Assembly (NCBI GenBank): GCA_947627685.1
Contig: CANQWZ010000082.1
Coordinates: 1-5,654 of the forward strand
Length of the DNA: 5,654 nucleotides
Reading direction: 5' to 3'
DNA from: an uncultured Bacilli bacterium
GTDB taxonomy: Bacteria; Bacillota_I; Bacilli_A; ML615J-28; CAG-313
In this document: positions 1-5,267 of the stretch, one piece after another
How the letters are laid out: every line of letters begins with the position of its first letter
Numbering within the stretch: position 1 is the first letter of the stretch
Notes under the pieces: generated by a model
What the model was told of the DNA's origin: nothing
What the model saw: only the letters and a program-made list of their open reading frames with translations
Database searches by the model: none
Made by a program: the position numbers and the translations under genes

Positions 1-14
1 GATATACGTGCCAT
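1..14 (-). CDS. rpsM: 30S ribosomal protein S13, first codons only (5' fragment)
   Basis: Only the first four codons and part of a fifth are inside the window. They read M-A-R-I followed by TC, which must be serine. This matches the usual S13 opening (MARI-A/S-GV). An ATG at 14-12 sits behind a GGAGG Shine-Dalgarno site at 30-26, with an 11-nt spacer. S13 binds the head of the 30S subunit and contacts the tRNAs and the 50S subunit. Its place directly after rpmJ is the standard Firmicute order and is the main support for the name, because five codons alone cannot identify a protein. The rest of the gene lies beyond position 1. Confidence 0.85.
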
Positions 15-25
15 GTTTTAATAAG

Positions 26-30
26 CCTCC
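26..30 (-). promoter_or_regulatory. Shine-Dalgarno site of rpsM
   Basis: GGAGG in the 20-bp gap between the rpmJ stop and the rpsM ATG, with an 11-nt spacer. It supports reading the few bases at the window edge as a real gene start. Confidence 0.8.
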
Positions 31-34
31 TATA

Positions 35-151
35 TTATCCTTGTCTTTGTTTGTGTTTTGGGTAAGCTGAACAGATTACCATAACACGTCCATGTCTTTT
101 TATAACTTTACATTTATCACAAATTGGTTTTACAGATGGTCTAACCTTCAT
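35..151 (-). CDS. rpmJ: 50S ribosomal protein L36 (bL36), zinc-binding form
   Basis: This short gene of 38 codons plus TAA encodes bL36, the smallest protein of the large subunit, which binds 23S rRNA and helps its final folding. The protein opens MKVRPSVKPICDKC and ends PKHKQRQG, which is diagnostic for the family. Cys11, Cys14, Cys27 and His33 form the C-C-C-H zinc site, so this is the zinc-containing (C+) paralogue and not the zinc-free form made under zinc starvation. The ATG at 151-149 follows a full AGGAGG site (163-158) with a 6-nt spacer. The 38-aa length equals E. coli L36 and is one residue longer than B. subtilis L36. It lies between infA (42-bp gap) and rpsM (20-bp gap), its standard position in Firmicutes. 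Confidence 0.97.
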   Translation of the reverse strand: MKVRPSVKPICDKCKVIKRHGRVMVICSAYPKHKQRQG

Positions 152-187
152 TGTGTACCTCCTATGTAGTTTTTTATTTACTATTGA

Positions 188-215
188 TATAACTTATTTG
201 TGTCGATAAGTTATA
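188..215 (-). repeat. Perfect 10-bp inverted repeat (RNA hairpin) over the infA stop codon
   Basis: The arms 188-197 and 206-215 are exact reverse complements, separated by an 8-nt loop (198-205). In the mRNA the stem would be UAUAACUUAU pairing with AUAAGUUAUA. The second arm contains the infA UAA stop. The stem has only one G-C pair, so it is weak for its length. No U-tract follows in the transcribed direction; an A-rich stretch leading to the rpmJ Shine-Dalgarno follows instead. It therefore does not look like an intrinsic terminator. Possible roles, all inferred, are mRNA processing or stability, or tuning of infA-rpmJ coupling. Chance pairing in A+T-rich DNA is a real alternative. Confidence 0.55.
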
Positions 216-415
216 CGTCCACGTGTTAAATCATATGGCGATATTTCAACAGTCACTCTATCACCTGGTAAAATGCGAATCGTATTCATACGGATTTTAC
301 CAGAAACGTGGGCTGTAATGATTTGACCATTAGCAGTAAGTTTTACTTTAAATACTGTGTTTGGCAAAACCTCAACGACTGTTCCTTCCATCTCGAACAT
401 ATCACTTTTTGACAT
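194..415 (-). CDS. infA: Translation initiation factor IF-1
   Basis: IF-1 binds the A site of the 30S subunit during initiation and acts with IF-2 and IF-3 to place the initiator tRNA. The 73-residue product is a single OB-fold (S1-like) domain covering almost the whole chain. Family landmarks are EGTVVEVLPN near the N-terminus, HVSGKIRMN in the middle, and the near-invariant tail IRILPGDRVTVEISPYDL followed by TRGRITYR. It is one residue longer than the usual 72 because of an extra residue in the loop around residues 27-30 (LTANG against the common LENG). The ATG overlaps the map stop by one base (TAATG), and AAAGGAG at 430-424 lies inside the end of map, so translation is probably coupled to map. 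Its stop codon lies in a predicted hairpin. Confidence 0.98.
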   Translation of the reverse strand: MSKSDMFEMEGTVVEVLPNTVFKVKLTANGQIITAHVSGKIRMNTIRILPGDRVTVEISPYDLTRGRITYRHK

Positions 416-1176
416 TAATTATTCTCCTTTATTTTAGTTAAAATTTCATAACCATCATCAGTAATGACAATTGAATTTTCATAATGAGCACTTGGCATAT
501 GATCGGCTGTAACAGTTGTCCAACCATCATTTAAAATTTTTACACGATATGTGCCCATTGTTATCATTGGTTCAATTGCAAGTGTCATGCCTTTTTTTAA
601 AACCGGACCATGTCCTTTTTCACCATAGTTAGGAACTGCAGGATCTTCATGAAGATGACTGCCTACACCATGACCAGTAAAATCACGTACAACACCATAA
701 TTAAATTTTTTAACATAGTTTTCAATTGCCCAAGATATATCAGATAACCGATTCCCTGGTAAGGCATATTTTAATCCTTCAAAAAACGATTGTTCCGTAA
801 CTTCTATTAATTTTAAGCGATCACTTTTAACATTGCCACAAGGCCAAGTTCTCGCACAATCTCCATGATATCCTTTATAATTAGCACCGATATCTATGGA
901 TATAATATCGCCATCTTTTAAAATTTGTTTTTTACTTGGAATGCCATGAATAACTACTTCATTAATTGATGCGCAAATAGAAGCAGGATAACCATTATAA
1001 TTTAAAAATGATGGTGTTGCTCCATGAGATGTAATTACATTGTATGCTATTTGATCAAGTTCTTTAGTAGAAATTCCTGGTTTAATTGCTTTTCTAATTG
1101 CTTCATGAGCAAGCATCGCAATTTCACCGGCTTTTTTCATTAATTTAATTTCACGTTCACTTTTGTATGTAATCAT
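415..1176 (-). CDS. map: Methionine aminopeptidase, type I
   Basis: This cytosolic enzyme removes the initiator methionine from new proteins when the second residue is small. The 253-aa product has the pita-bread fold of type I bacterial enzymes and no N-terminal extension. All five metal ligands are present: Asp95 (SIDIG), Asp106 (GDCART), His169 (GHGVG), Glu202 (IEPM) and Glu233 (HYENSI). The substrate-binding histidines His77 (VIHGIP) and His176 (HEDP) are also there. These align with E. coli Asp97, Asp108, His171, Glu204, Glu235, His79 and His178 at a constant offset of two, so the enzyme should be active. The ATG overlaps the adk TGA stop as ATGA, with AAGGTGA at 1190-1184 inside adk. 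The gene ends one base into infA, with no KOW-domain gene between them, unlike B. subtilis. Confidence 0.98.
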   Translation of the reverse strand: MITYKSEREIKLMKKAGEIAMLAHEAIRKAIKPGISTKELDQIAYNVITSHGATPSFLNYNGYPASICASINEVVIHGIPSKKQILKDGDIISIDIGANYKGYHGDCARTWPCGNVKSDRLKLIEVTEQSFFEGLKYALPGNRLSDISWAIENYVKKFNYGVVRDFTGHGVGSHLHEDPAVPNYGEKGHGPVLKKGMTLAIEPMITMGTYRVKILNDGWTTVTADHMPSAHYENSIVITDDGYEILTKIKENN

Positions 1177-1820
1177 TTTTCTTTCACCTTGTTAATAATT
1201 TCTGAAACGACTTTTTCTATTTCTTGATTACTATCAACGTCTATTAAAATTCCAAGTTTTTTGTAATACGCTATAATAGGTTTAGTTTGAGTATTATATA
1301 CTACTAACCTTTTATCAATTGTTTCGATTGTATCATCTTTTCTTTGATAAAGTTTGCCACCACATACATCACATATACCCTCATTTTTAGGTTTTAATGA
1401 TATAAGATTGTAGCCTCTACCACAATTTTCACACATTCTTCGATTGATAATTCTTTGTTCAATATATTTATCTTCTATTTGTAAATTAATCGCTGCATCC
1501 AATTTAATATTTAATTCTTTTAAAATTTTTGATAAAGCATAAGCTTGATCTAAATTTCTTGGAAATCCATCTAATAAAAAACCTTTTTTACAATCACTTT
1601 CCATTAATCTTTCTTTAACTATTTCATTAGTTACTTCATCAGGAACAAGTTGTCCTTTATCAATATAACTTTGAGCAATTAATCCTGTTTTGGTTTTGTT
1701 TGCGATAGCCTTTCTAAATATTTCACCAGTGGAAATGTGGGGGATGCTGTAGTAACTTTTAAGTTCTACAGCACAAGTCCCCTTACCAGATCCAGGTGCA
1801 CCCATTATTAATAAATGCAT
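1173..1820 (-). CDS. adk: Adenylate kinase, zinc-LID long form
   Basis: Adenylate kinase catalyses ATP + AMP to 2 ADP in the cytosol and balances the adenylate pool. The 215-aa product has the P-loop GAPGSGKGT (residues 7-15), the AMP-binding segment starting STGEIFR (30-36), the family signature FLLDGFPRNLDQA (81-93) and LID residues 123-163. Cys130, Cys133, Cys150 and Cys153 form two C-x2-C pairs that bind structural zinc, as in Gram-positive enzymes. Arginines 36, 88, 123, 127, 160 and 171 match the phosphate-contacting arginines of the family. Asn126 replaces the usual Gly before the Arg-Arg pair. The ATG follows AGGTGA (1829-1824) in the 10-bp gap after secY. Its stop is TGA at normal length, so TGA is not read as tryptophan here. 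Arginine codons are almost all AGA, unlike the ribosomal genes nearby. Confidence 0.98.
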   Translation of the reverse strand: MHLLIMGAPGSGKGTCAVELKSYYSIPHISTGEIFRKAIANKTKTGLIAQSYIDKGQLVPDEVTNEIVKERLMESDCKKGFLLDGFPRNLDQAYALSKILKELNIKLDAAINLQIEDKYIEQRIINRRMCENCGRGYNLISLKPKNEGICDVCGGKLYQRKDDTIETIDKRLVVYNTQTKPIIAYYKKLGILIDVDSNQEIEKVVSEIINKVKEK

Positions 1821-1830
1821 AATTCACCTA

Positions 1831-3150
1831 TTATAAGAATCCGTGATAATCTTGTGATTGTCCTTCAGTTTTAATTTGTGTAATTGTTTCAAGCGCAACA
1901 CCAACAACGATCATTAGTGATGTACCACCAATTTGAACAGATGCTGGAAGTTCTGGGAATATAAAGGTTACAATTACTGGGATTGCTGCAAGTAATGCAA
2001 GATAAGTTGCTCCAAGTAAAGTTACTTTAAATAATACTCTTGAAATATACACTGCTGTTTCTTCACCAGGTTTTACACCAAGTATATTAGCATTTTGCTT
2101 TTTCAAATTATCAGCCATTTTATCAGGATCTATTTGTAAGAACGAATAGAAGAAAGCAAATACAAAGATTAAAATAATGTAAATTGCAAAGCCGATTGGT
2201 TGTTGATAACTAAATATTGTATACCACCACTGGCTTACGGTTTTTCCACTTGTTTCAACAAATTGTAAAATGGTTGTAGGTAGTGATAATAATGTTGAAG
2301 CAAAAATAACAGGAATAACGGAAGCAGAATTTAATTTGATAGGAATATTTGAATTTTGTTGACCGATTAGTTTAGCTGATGCAGGACGATTAGAATATAC
2401 AACAGGTATTTTTCTTTGTAAACCTTCCATCCAGACAACACCAACGACAATTAAAACAAATACTAACATCATTACAATATACAAGACTATACCTTGCCAG
2501 CCAATGTTACCAGTTTCTTCAATACGATATCTACTATCAGGACCTAAGAAATATTGAAACATTTGATACATAGTAGTAGGTAAGCTTACAATGATACCAG
2601 CAACGATTAACATTGAAGCACCATTACCAACACCACGCATTGTCATTTGGTCAGAAAGCCATAAAGTAAAGGCAGTACCTGCTGTTAAGACAATAGCTAT
2701 GTATATATATGTAAAAGCATTAAATTCAGATGAACCTCTAAAGTATACATTACTTGTAGCTTTTAAACCAAGAATTAAAGCAAGTGATTGGATAAAAGCA
2801 ATTAATAAAGCAATATATCTGGTCCACCGATTTAATTTTTCTCTTCCTGCTTCACCTTCTTCAGACCATTCCTTAAAAGCTGGAATGATATCAAGTTGTA
2901 ACATTTGTACAACGATTGATGAAGTAATATATGGGCTAATACCCAAAGATAAAATTGAAAATTGTGTTAAACCTCCACCGGCAAAAACATCTAAGAAACC
3001 AAAGATGTTAGCTCCACCAGTTGATGGAATAGAATCATAGTTTGCAAATGGAAATTTAATATGGATTCCAATACGCCAAATTAATAAACAAAGGGCAGTA
3101 AATAGAATCATTCCTATTAATTTTTTATACTTCCCGAAAAACTTTTTCAT
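1831..3150 (-). CDS. secY: Protein translocase channel subunit SecY
   Basis: SecY is the central pore of the SecYEG translocon in the cytoplasmic membrane; it passes unfolded proteins outward with SecA and inserts membrane proteins. The 439-aa product is of normal length, with ten hydrophobic segments at roughly 13-31, 65-88, 112-130, 147-166, 176-198, 218-240, 273-296, 318-338, 371-397 and 403-422. The plug and TM2 signature starts at SILSLGISPYITSS (65-78). The second family signature starts at WLSDQMTMRGVGNGAS (164-179). The last residues, DYHGFL, resemble the usual YxGFL/I end. In the C5 cytoplasmic loop the conserved G-I-R-P-G reads GVKPG, with Lys360 at the place of the SecA-critical arginine. 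The ATG lies one base after the rplO stop and its GAGGTG site (3163-3158) is inside rplO, so it is translationally coupled. Confidence 0.98.
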   Translation of the reverse strand: MKKFFGKYKKLIGMILFTALCLLIWRIGIHIKFPFANYDSIPSTGGANIFGFLDVFAGGGLTQFSILSLGISPYITSSIVVQMLQLDIIPAFKEWSEEGEAGREKLNRWTRYIALLIAFIQSLALILGLKATSNVYFRGSSEFNAFTYIYIAIVLTAGTAFTLWLSDQMTMRGVGNGASMLIVAGIIVSLPTTMYQMFQYFLGPDSRYRIEETGNIGWQGIVLYIVMMLVFVLIVVGVVWMEGLQRKIPVVYSNRPASAKLIGQQNSNIPIKLNSASVIPVIFASTLLSLPTTILQFVETSGKTVSQWWYTIFSYQQPIGFAIYIILIFVFAFFYSFLQIDPDKMADNLKKQNANILGVKPGEETAVYISRVLFKVTLLGATYLALLAAIPVIVTFIFPELPASVQIGGTSLMIVVGVALETITQIKTEGQSQDYHGFL

Positions 3151-3151
3151 T

Positions 3152-3595
3152 TTAAGCCACCTCGACTGTTCCGCCGGCTGCTTTTATTTTTTCTAAAGCT
3201 GCCTTAGAAACTTTCGCTGCTTTAACAGTTAAGTTTTTAGTAAGGTCGCCGTTGCTTAAAATTTTCACTCCTTCATACTCTTTTTTAACAAGTCCAGCTT
3301 TTTTTAGACTTTCTAAATCTACTACTGAACCAGCTTCAAATTTATCATTAAGGTCACTAACGTTAACGATTGCATATTCTTTATGATTAACGTTTGTAAA
3401 TCCACGTTTAGGTAAACGTTTAAATAATTGTGTTTGACCACCTTCATAACCTGGTCTTACGCCACCACCACTTCTTGCGTTTTGGCCTTTATGACCACGT
3501 GTTGATGTTTTACCAGTACCACTACTAGTACCACGTCCTACACGTTTTTTAGCATGTCTTGCACCTTTTACGGGTTTTAATTCATCTAAATTCAT
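3152..3595 (-). CDS. rplO: 50S ribosomal protein L15
   Basis: L15 (uL15) binds 23S rRNA and joins during late assembly of the large subunit. The 147-aa product has the usual two parts. The first is a basic, glycine-rich extended arm at residues 1-70, with KRVGRGTSSGTGKTSTRGHKG, RSGGGVRPGYEGGQ and LPKRGFTN as landmarks (long rRNA-threading tail). The second is a globular C-terminal domain with the family signature from KILSNGDLT to AAGG (about residues 110-142). The ATG follows a strong AAGGAGGTG site whose first bases are part of the rpmD TAA stop. The 3' end of the gene holds the Shine-Dalgarno of secY, and only one base separates the two genes. Confidence 0.98.
   Translation of the reverse strand: MNLDELKPVKGARHAKKRVGRGTSSGTGKTSTRGHKGQNARSGGGVRPGYEGGQTQLFKRLPKRGFTNVNHKEYAIVNVSDLNDKFEAGSVVDLESLKKAGLVKKEYEGVKILSNGDLTKNLTVKAAKVSKAALEKIKAAGGTVEVA
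3158..3163 (-). promoter_or_regulatory. Shine-Dalgarno of secY inside the rplO coding end
   Basis: GAGGTG lies in the last sense codons of rplO (Glu-Val), 7 nt before the secY ATG. Ribosomes ending rplO cover this site, so secY translation is expected to depend on rplO translation. This would link export-channel output to ribosomal protein output. Confidence 0.75.
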
Positions 3596-3607
3596 AAATG
3601 CACCTCC

Positions 3608-3790
3608 TTATGCTTCTACAACAGTTACTAAATGAGCAACAGTTCTAACCATACCACGAATAGCATCGTTATCAACCTTTGTAACTGTTTGACCTATTTT
3701 TGATAAACCAAGAGCTTTTAAAGTTTCTCTTTGATTTTTAGGACGGGAAATTGGACTTTTAACTAGTTTAATTGTTATTGTTTTTTCCAT
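3608..3790 (-). CDS. rpmD: 50S ribosomal protein L30
   Basis: L30 (uL30) is a small 23S rRNA-binding protein of the large subunit, found in many but not all bacteria. The 60-aa product has the normal length and a single ferredoxin-like domain. Landmarks are ITIKLVKSPI at the N-terminus, ETLKALGL in the middle, and DAIRGMVRTVAHLVTV at the C-terminus. In the usual S-x-I-G-R-P segment the glycine is replaced by serine (SPISRP, TCC codon). The ribosome binding site is the weakest in the window: GGGTGGTG directly after the rpsE TAG, without a clean AGGAGG. The gene is 12 bp from each neighbour. L30 sits between S5 and L15 in the standard spc order. Confidence 0.97.
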   Translation of the reverse strand: MEKTITIKLVKSPISRPKNQRETLKALGLSKIGQTVTKVDNDAIRGMVRTVAHLVTVVEA

Positions 3791-3802
3791 AATAGCACCA
3801 CC

Positions 3803-4327
3803 CTATAAAATTTCTGATTTATCTTTCCCACGAAGTTTGGCAACATCTTCTATAGTACGTAATTCTTGTAATGCTTTAAAAGTAGAACGTACAATATTTA
3901 TTGGTGTATTAGAACCTTGTGATTTTGATACGATATCTTGAATACCTGCAAGTTCAACTACATTACGAACAGGTCCACCAGCAATGATACCAGTACCAGC
4001 AGGAGCAGGTTTCAAGAATACTTGACCAGCACCATGTACACCTGTAATTTCGTGTGGAATAGTTGTTCCTACGATAGGAACTTCAATAATATTCTTTTTA
4101 GCATCTTCTACAGCTTTTTTGATAGCTTCAGGCACTTCTTGTGCTTTACCACTACCGAAACCAACGTGACCATTATAATCACCAACAACAACAAGTGCTG
4201 CAAAGCGGAATCTTCTACCACCTTTAACAACCTTAGTTACACGGTTTACTACAACAACACGTTCTTCTAATTGTCTTTCTTCAGTTGCAATTGCAACAGG
4301 GGCTAATTCTTTTTCTTGTTCACTCAT
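3803..4327 (-). CDS. rpsE: 30S ribosomal protein S5
   Basis: S5 (uS5) lies at the mRNA entry side of the 30S subunit; it takes part in decoding accuracy and is a known site of spectinomycin resistance changes. The 174-aa product has an acidic N-terminal stretch (1-23), then the dsRBD-like S5 domain with VNRVTKVVKGGRRFRF (28-42) and VVVGDYNGHVGFGSGKAQEVPEAI (47-69), and a C-terminal domain with GTGIIAGGPVRNVVELAG (111-128) and GSNTPINIVRS (138-148). The spectinomycin loop (about 28-38) looks wild type. I use the ATG at 4327-4325, which has an 8-nt spacer to AGGAGG; an in-frame TTG one codon earlier would have 5 nt and is less likely. The N-terminus is about eight residues longer than in B. subtilis S5. 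Confidence 0.97.
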   Translation of the reverse strand: MSEQEKELAPVAIATEERQLEERVVVVNRVTKVVKGGRRFRFAALVVVGDYNGHVGFGSGKAQEVPEAIKKAVEDAKKNIIEVPIVGTTIPHEITGVHGAGQVFLKPAPAGTGIIAGGPVRNVVELAGIQDIVSKSQGSNTPINIVRSTFKALQELRTIEDVAKLRGKDKSEIL

Positions 4328-4335
4328 CAATGATA

Positions 4336-4341
4336 CCTCCT
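4336..4341 (-). promoter_or_regulatory. Shine-Dalgarno deciding the rpsE start
   Basis: AGGAGG shares its first two bases with the rplR TAG stop (4342-4340). Two adjacent start candidates follow: TTG at 4330 (5-nt spacer) and ATG at 4327 (8-nt spacer). The better codon and the more usual spacing favour the ATG. Confidence 0.8.
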
Positions 4342-4702
4342 AGAATTTTAGTCCTGCGTTTCTTGCCGCATCCGCTAAAGCTTTTACACGTCCATGGAAT
4401 AAGAAACCGCCACGGTCAAATACAACGGTTGTAATACCGGCTTCAATTGCCTTTTTAGCAATTGCTTCACCAACTTTTTGAGCTGCTTCGATATTTGAAC
4501 CATTTGCAAATTTATTTCCGCTTTCAAATGTAGAAGCAGAAACTAAAGTTACTTGTTTTTCATCATCAATTATTTGTGCAGATATATGTTTATTAGAACG
4601 ATATACCGCAAGACGAGGTCTTGATGCTGTACCTTCAACTACTGCTCTTACACGGTCATGTCTTGTACGACGAGCAATTTTCTTAGATTTTTTAACGATC
4701 AT
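4340..4702 (-). CDS. rplR: 50S ribosomal protein L18
   Basis: L18 (uL18) binds 5S rRNA and, with L5, places it on the central protuberance of the large subunit. The 120-aa product is exactly the usual length. It has a basic N-terminal arm (about residues 1-30, rich in Lys and Arg) and then the core with RPRLAVYRSNKHISAQIIDD (28-47). The highly conserved C-terminal VVFDRGGFLFHGR plus VKALADAARNAGLKF ends the protein. The ATG follows AAGGAG (4720-4715) after the rplF stop, with a 12-nt spacer, slightly longer than at the other genes. The TAG stop is fused to the Shine-Dalgarno of rpsE. Confidence 0.98.
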   Translation of the reverse strand: MIVKKSKKIARRTRHDRVRAVVEGTASRPRLAVYRSNKHISAQIIDDEKQVTLVSASTFESGNKFANGSNIEAAQKVGEAIAKKAIEAGITTVVFDRGGFLFHGRVKALADAARNAGLKF

Positions 4703-4721
4703 TTCCTATAGTTTCTCCTTT

Positions 4722-5258
4722 CTACTTAGCTTTCTTTCCTTCTTTACGACGAACATATTCACCTTGATAACGAATACCTTTTCCTTTATAAGGTTCTGGT
4801 TTACGTATCTTTCTTATTTCCGCCGCAAATTCACCTACTAATTGTTTATCGCATCCACTTATTTGGATTTCGGTAGGTGTAGGACATACTACCTTAATAC
4901 CTTCAGGTAATTTCATTGGAACGGTGTGTGAGTAACCAGCTGAAACAACAAGTGTATCTCCTTGTAATTGAGCACGATAACCTACACCATTAATTTCTAA
5001 TATTTTAGTAAAGCCATCTGATACACCAACAATCATATTGTGAATAATAGCACGAGTAGTACCATGTAATGCACGATGATTTTTGTCTTCACTTGGACGA
5101 CTTACATAAATTGCGCCATCTTTTACTTCAACCTTAATATCATGATGGAAGTTGAATTTTAATTCACCTTTACCACCTTTAGTTGTAATAGTATTTCCTT
5201 CTACTTTTACTTCAACGCCTTGAGGTATATCAATATGTTTATTTCCTATTCTTGACAT
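4722..5258 (-). CDS. rplF: 50S ribosomal protein L6
   Basis: L6 (uL6) binds 23S rRNA near the sarcin-ricin loop and the factor-binding site of the large subunit. The 178-aa product has the normal length and the expected two related alpha/beta domains, about residues 1-82 and 83-178. Landmarks are MSRIGNKHIDIP at the N-terminus, HGTTRAIIHNMIVGVSDGF (65-83), NGVGYRAQLQG (90-100) and the family signature PEPYKGKGIRY (about 154-164), followed by a basic tail (VRRKEGKKAK). In the first domain the usual KGPKGEL reads KGGKGEL. The ATG is 9 bp past the rpsH stop, and the AGGAGG site at 5269-5264 includes the last two bases of that TAG. Confidence 0.98.
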   Translation of the reverse strand: MSRIGNKHIDIPQGVEVKVEGNTITTKGGKGELKFNFHHDIKVEVKDGAIYVSRPSEDKNHRALHGTTRAIIHNMIVGVSDGFTKILEINGVGYRAQLQGDTLVVSAGYSHTVPMKLPEGIKVVCPTPTEIQISGCDKQLVGEFAAEIRKIRKPEPYKGKGIRYQGEYVRRKEGKKAK

Positions 5259-5267
5259 ATTTTCCTC

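Noticed and set aside
152..215. Intrinsic terminator or internal promoter between infA and rpmJ
   Set aside because: The hairpin has one G-C pair and no following U-tract. TATA-like strings in the A+T-rich gap lack a convincing -35 partner at the right spacing.
1173..1176. TGA read as tryptophan (Mycoplasma-type code)
   Set aside because: TGA ends adk at the normal family length within a standard ATGA overlap with map, and no other gene contains an in-frame TGA.
2591..3040. 149-codon open frame on the plus strand
   Set aside because: It lies entirely antisense to the well-supported secY and matches no family I recognise; its composition is what the complement of membrane-protein codons gives.
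3938..4270. 110-codon open frame on the plus strand
   Set aside because: Antisense to rpsE, with a low-complexity Asn/Thr/Ser/Phe composition that mirrors the codons of S5. No sign of its own ribosome binding site was relied on.
4325..4330. TTG at 4330 as the rpsE start, giving 175 residues
   Set aside because: The adjacent ATG at 4327 is a better start codon and has the more usual 8-nt spacing from AGGAGG.
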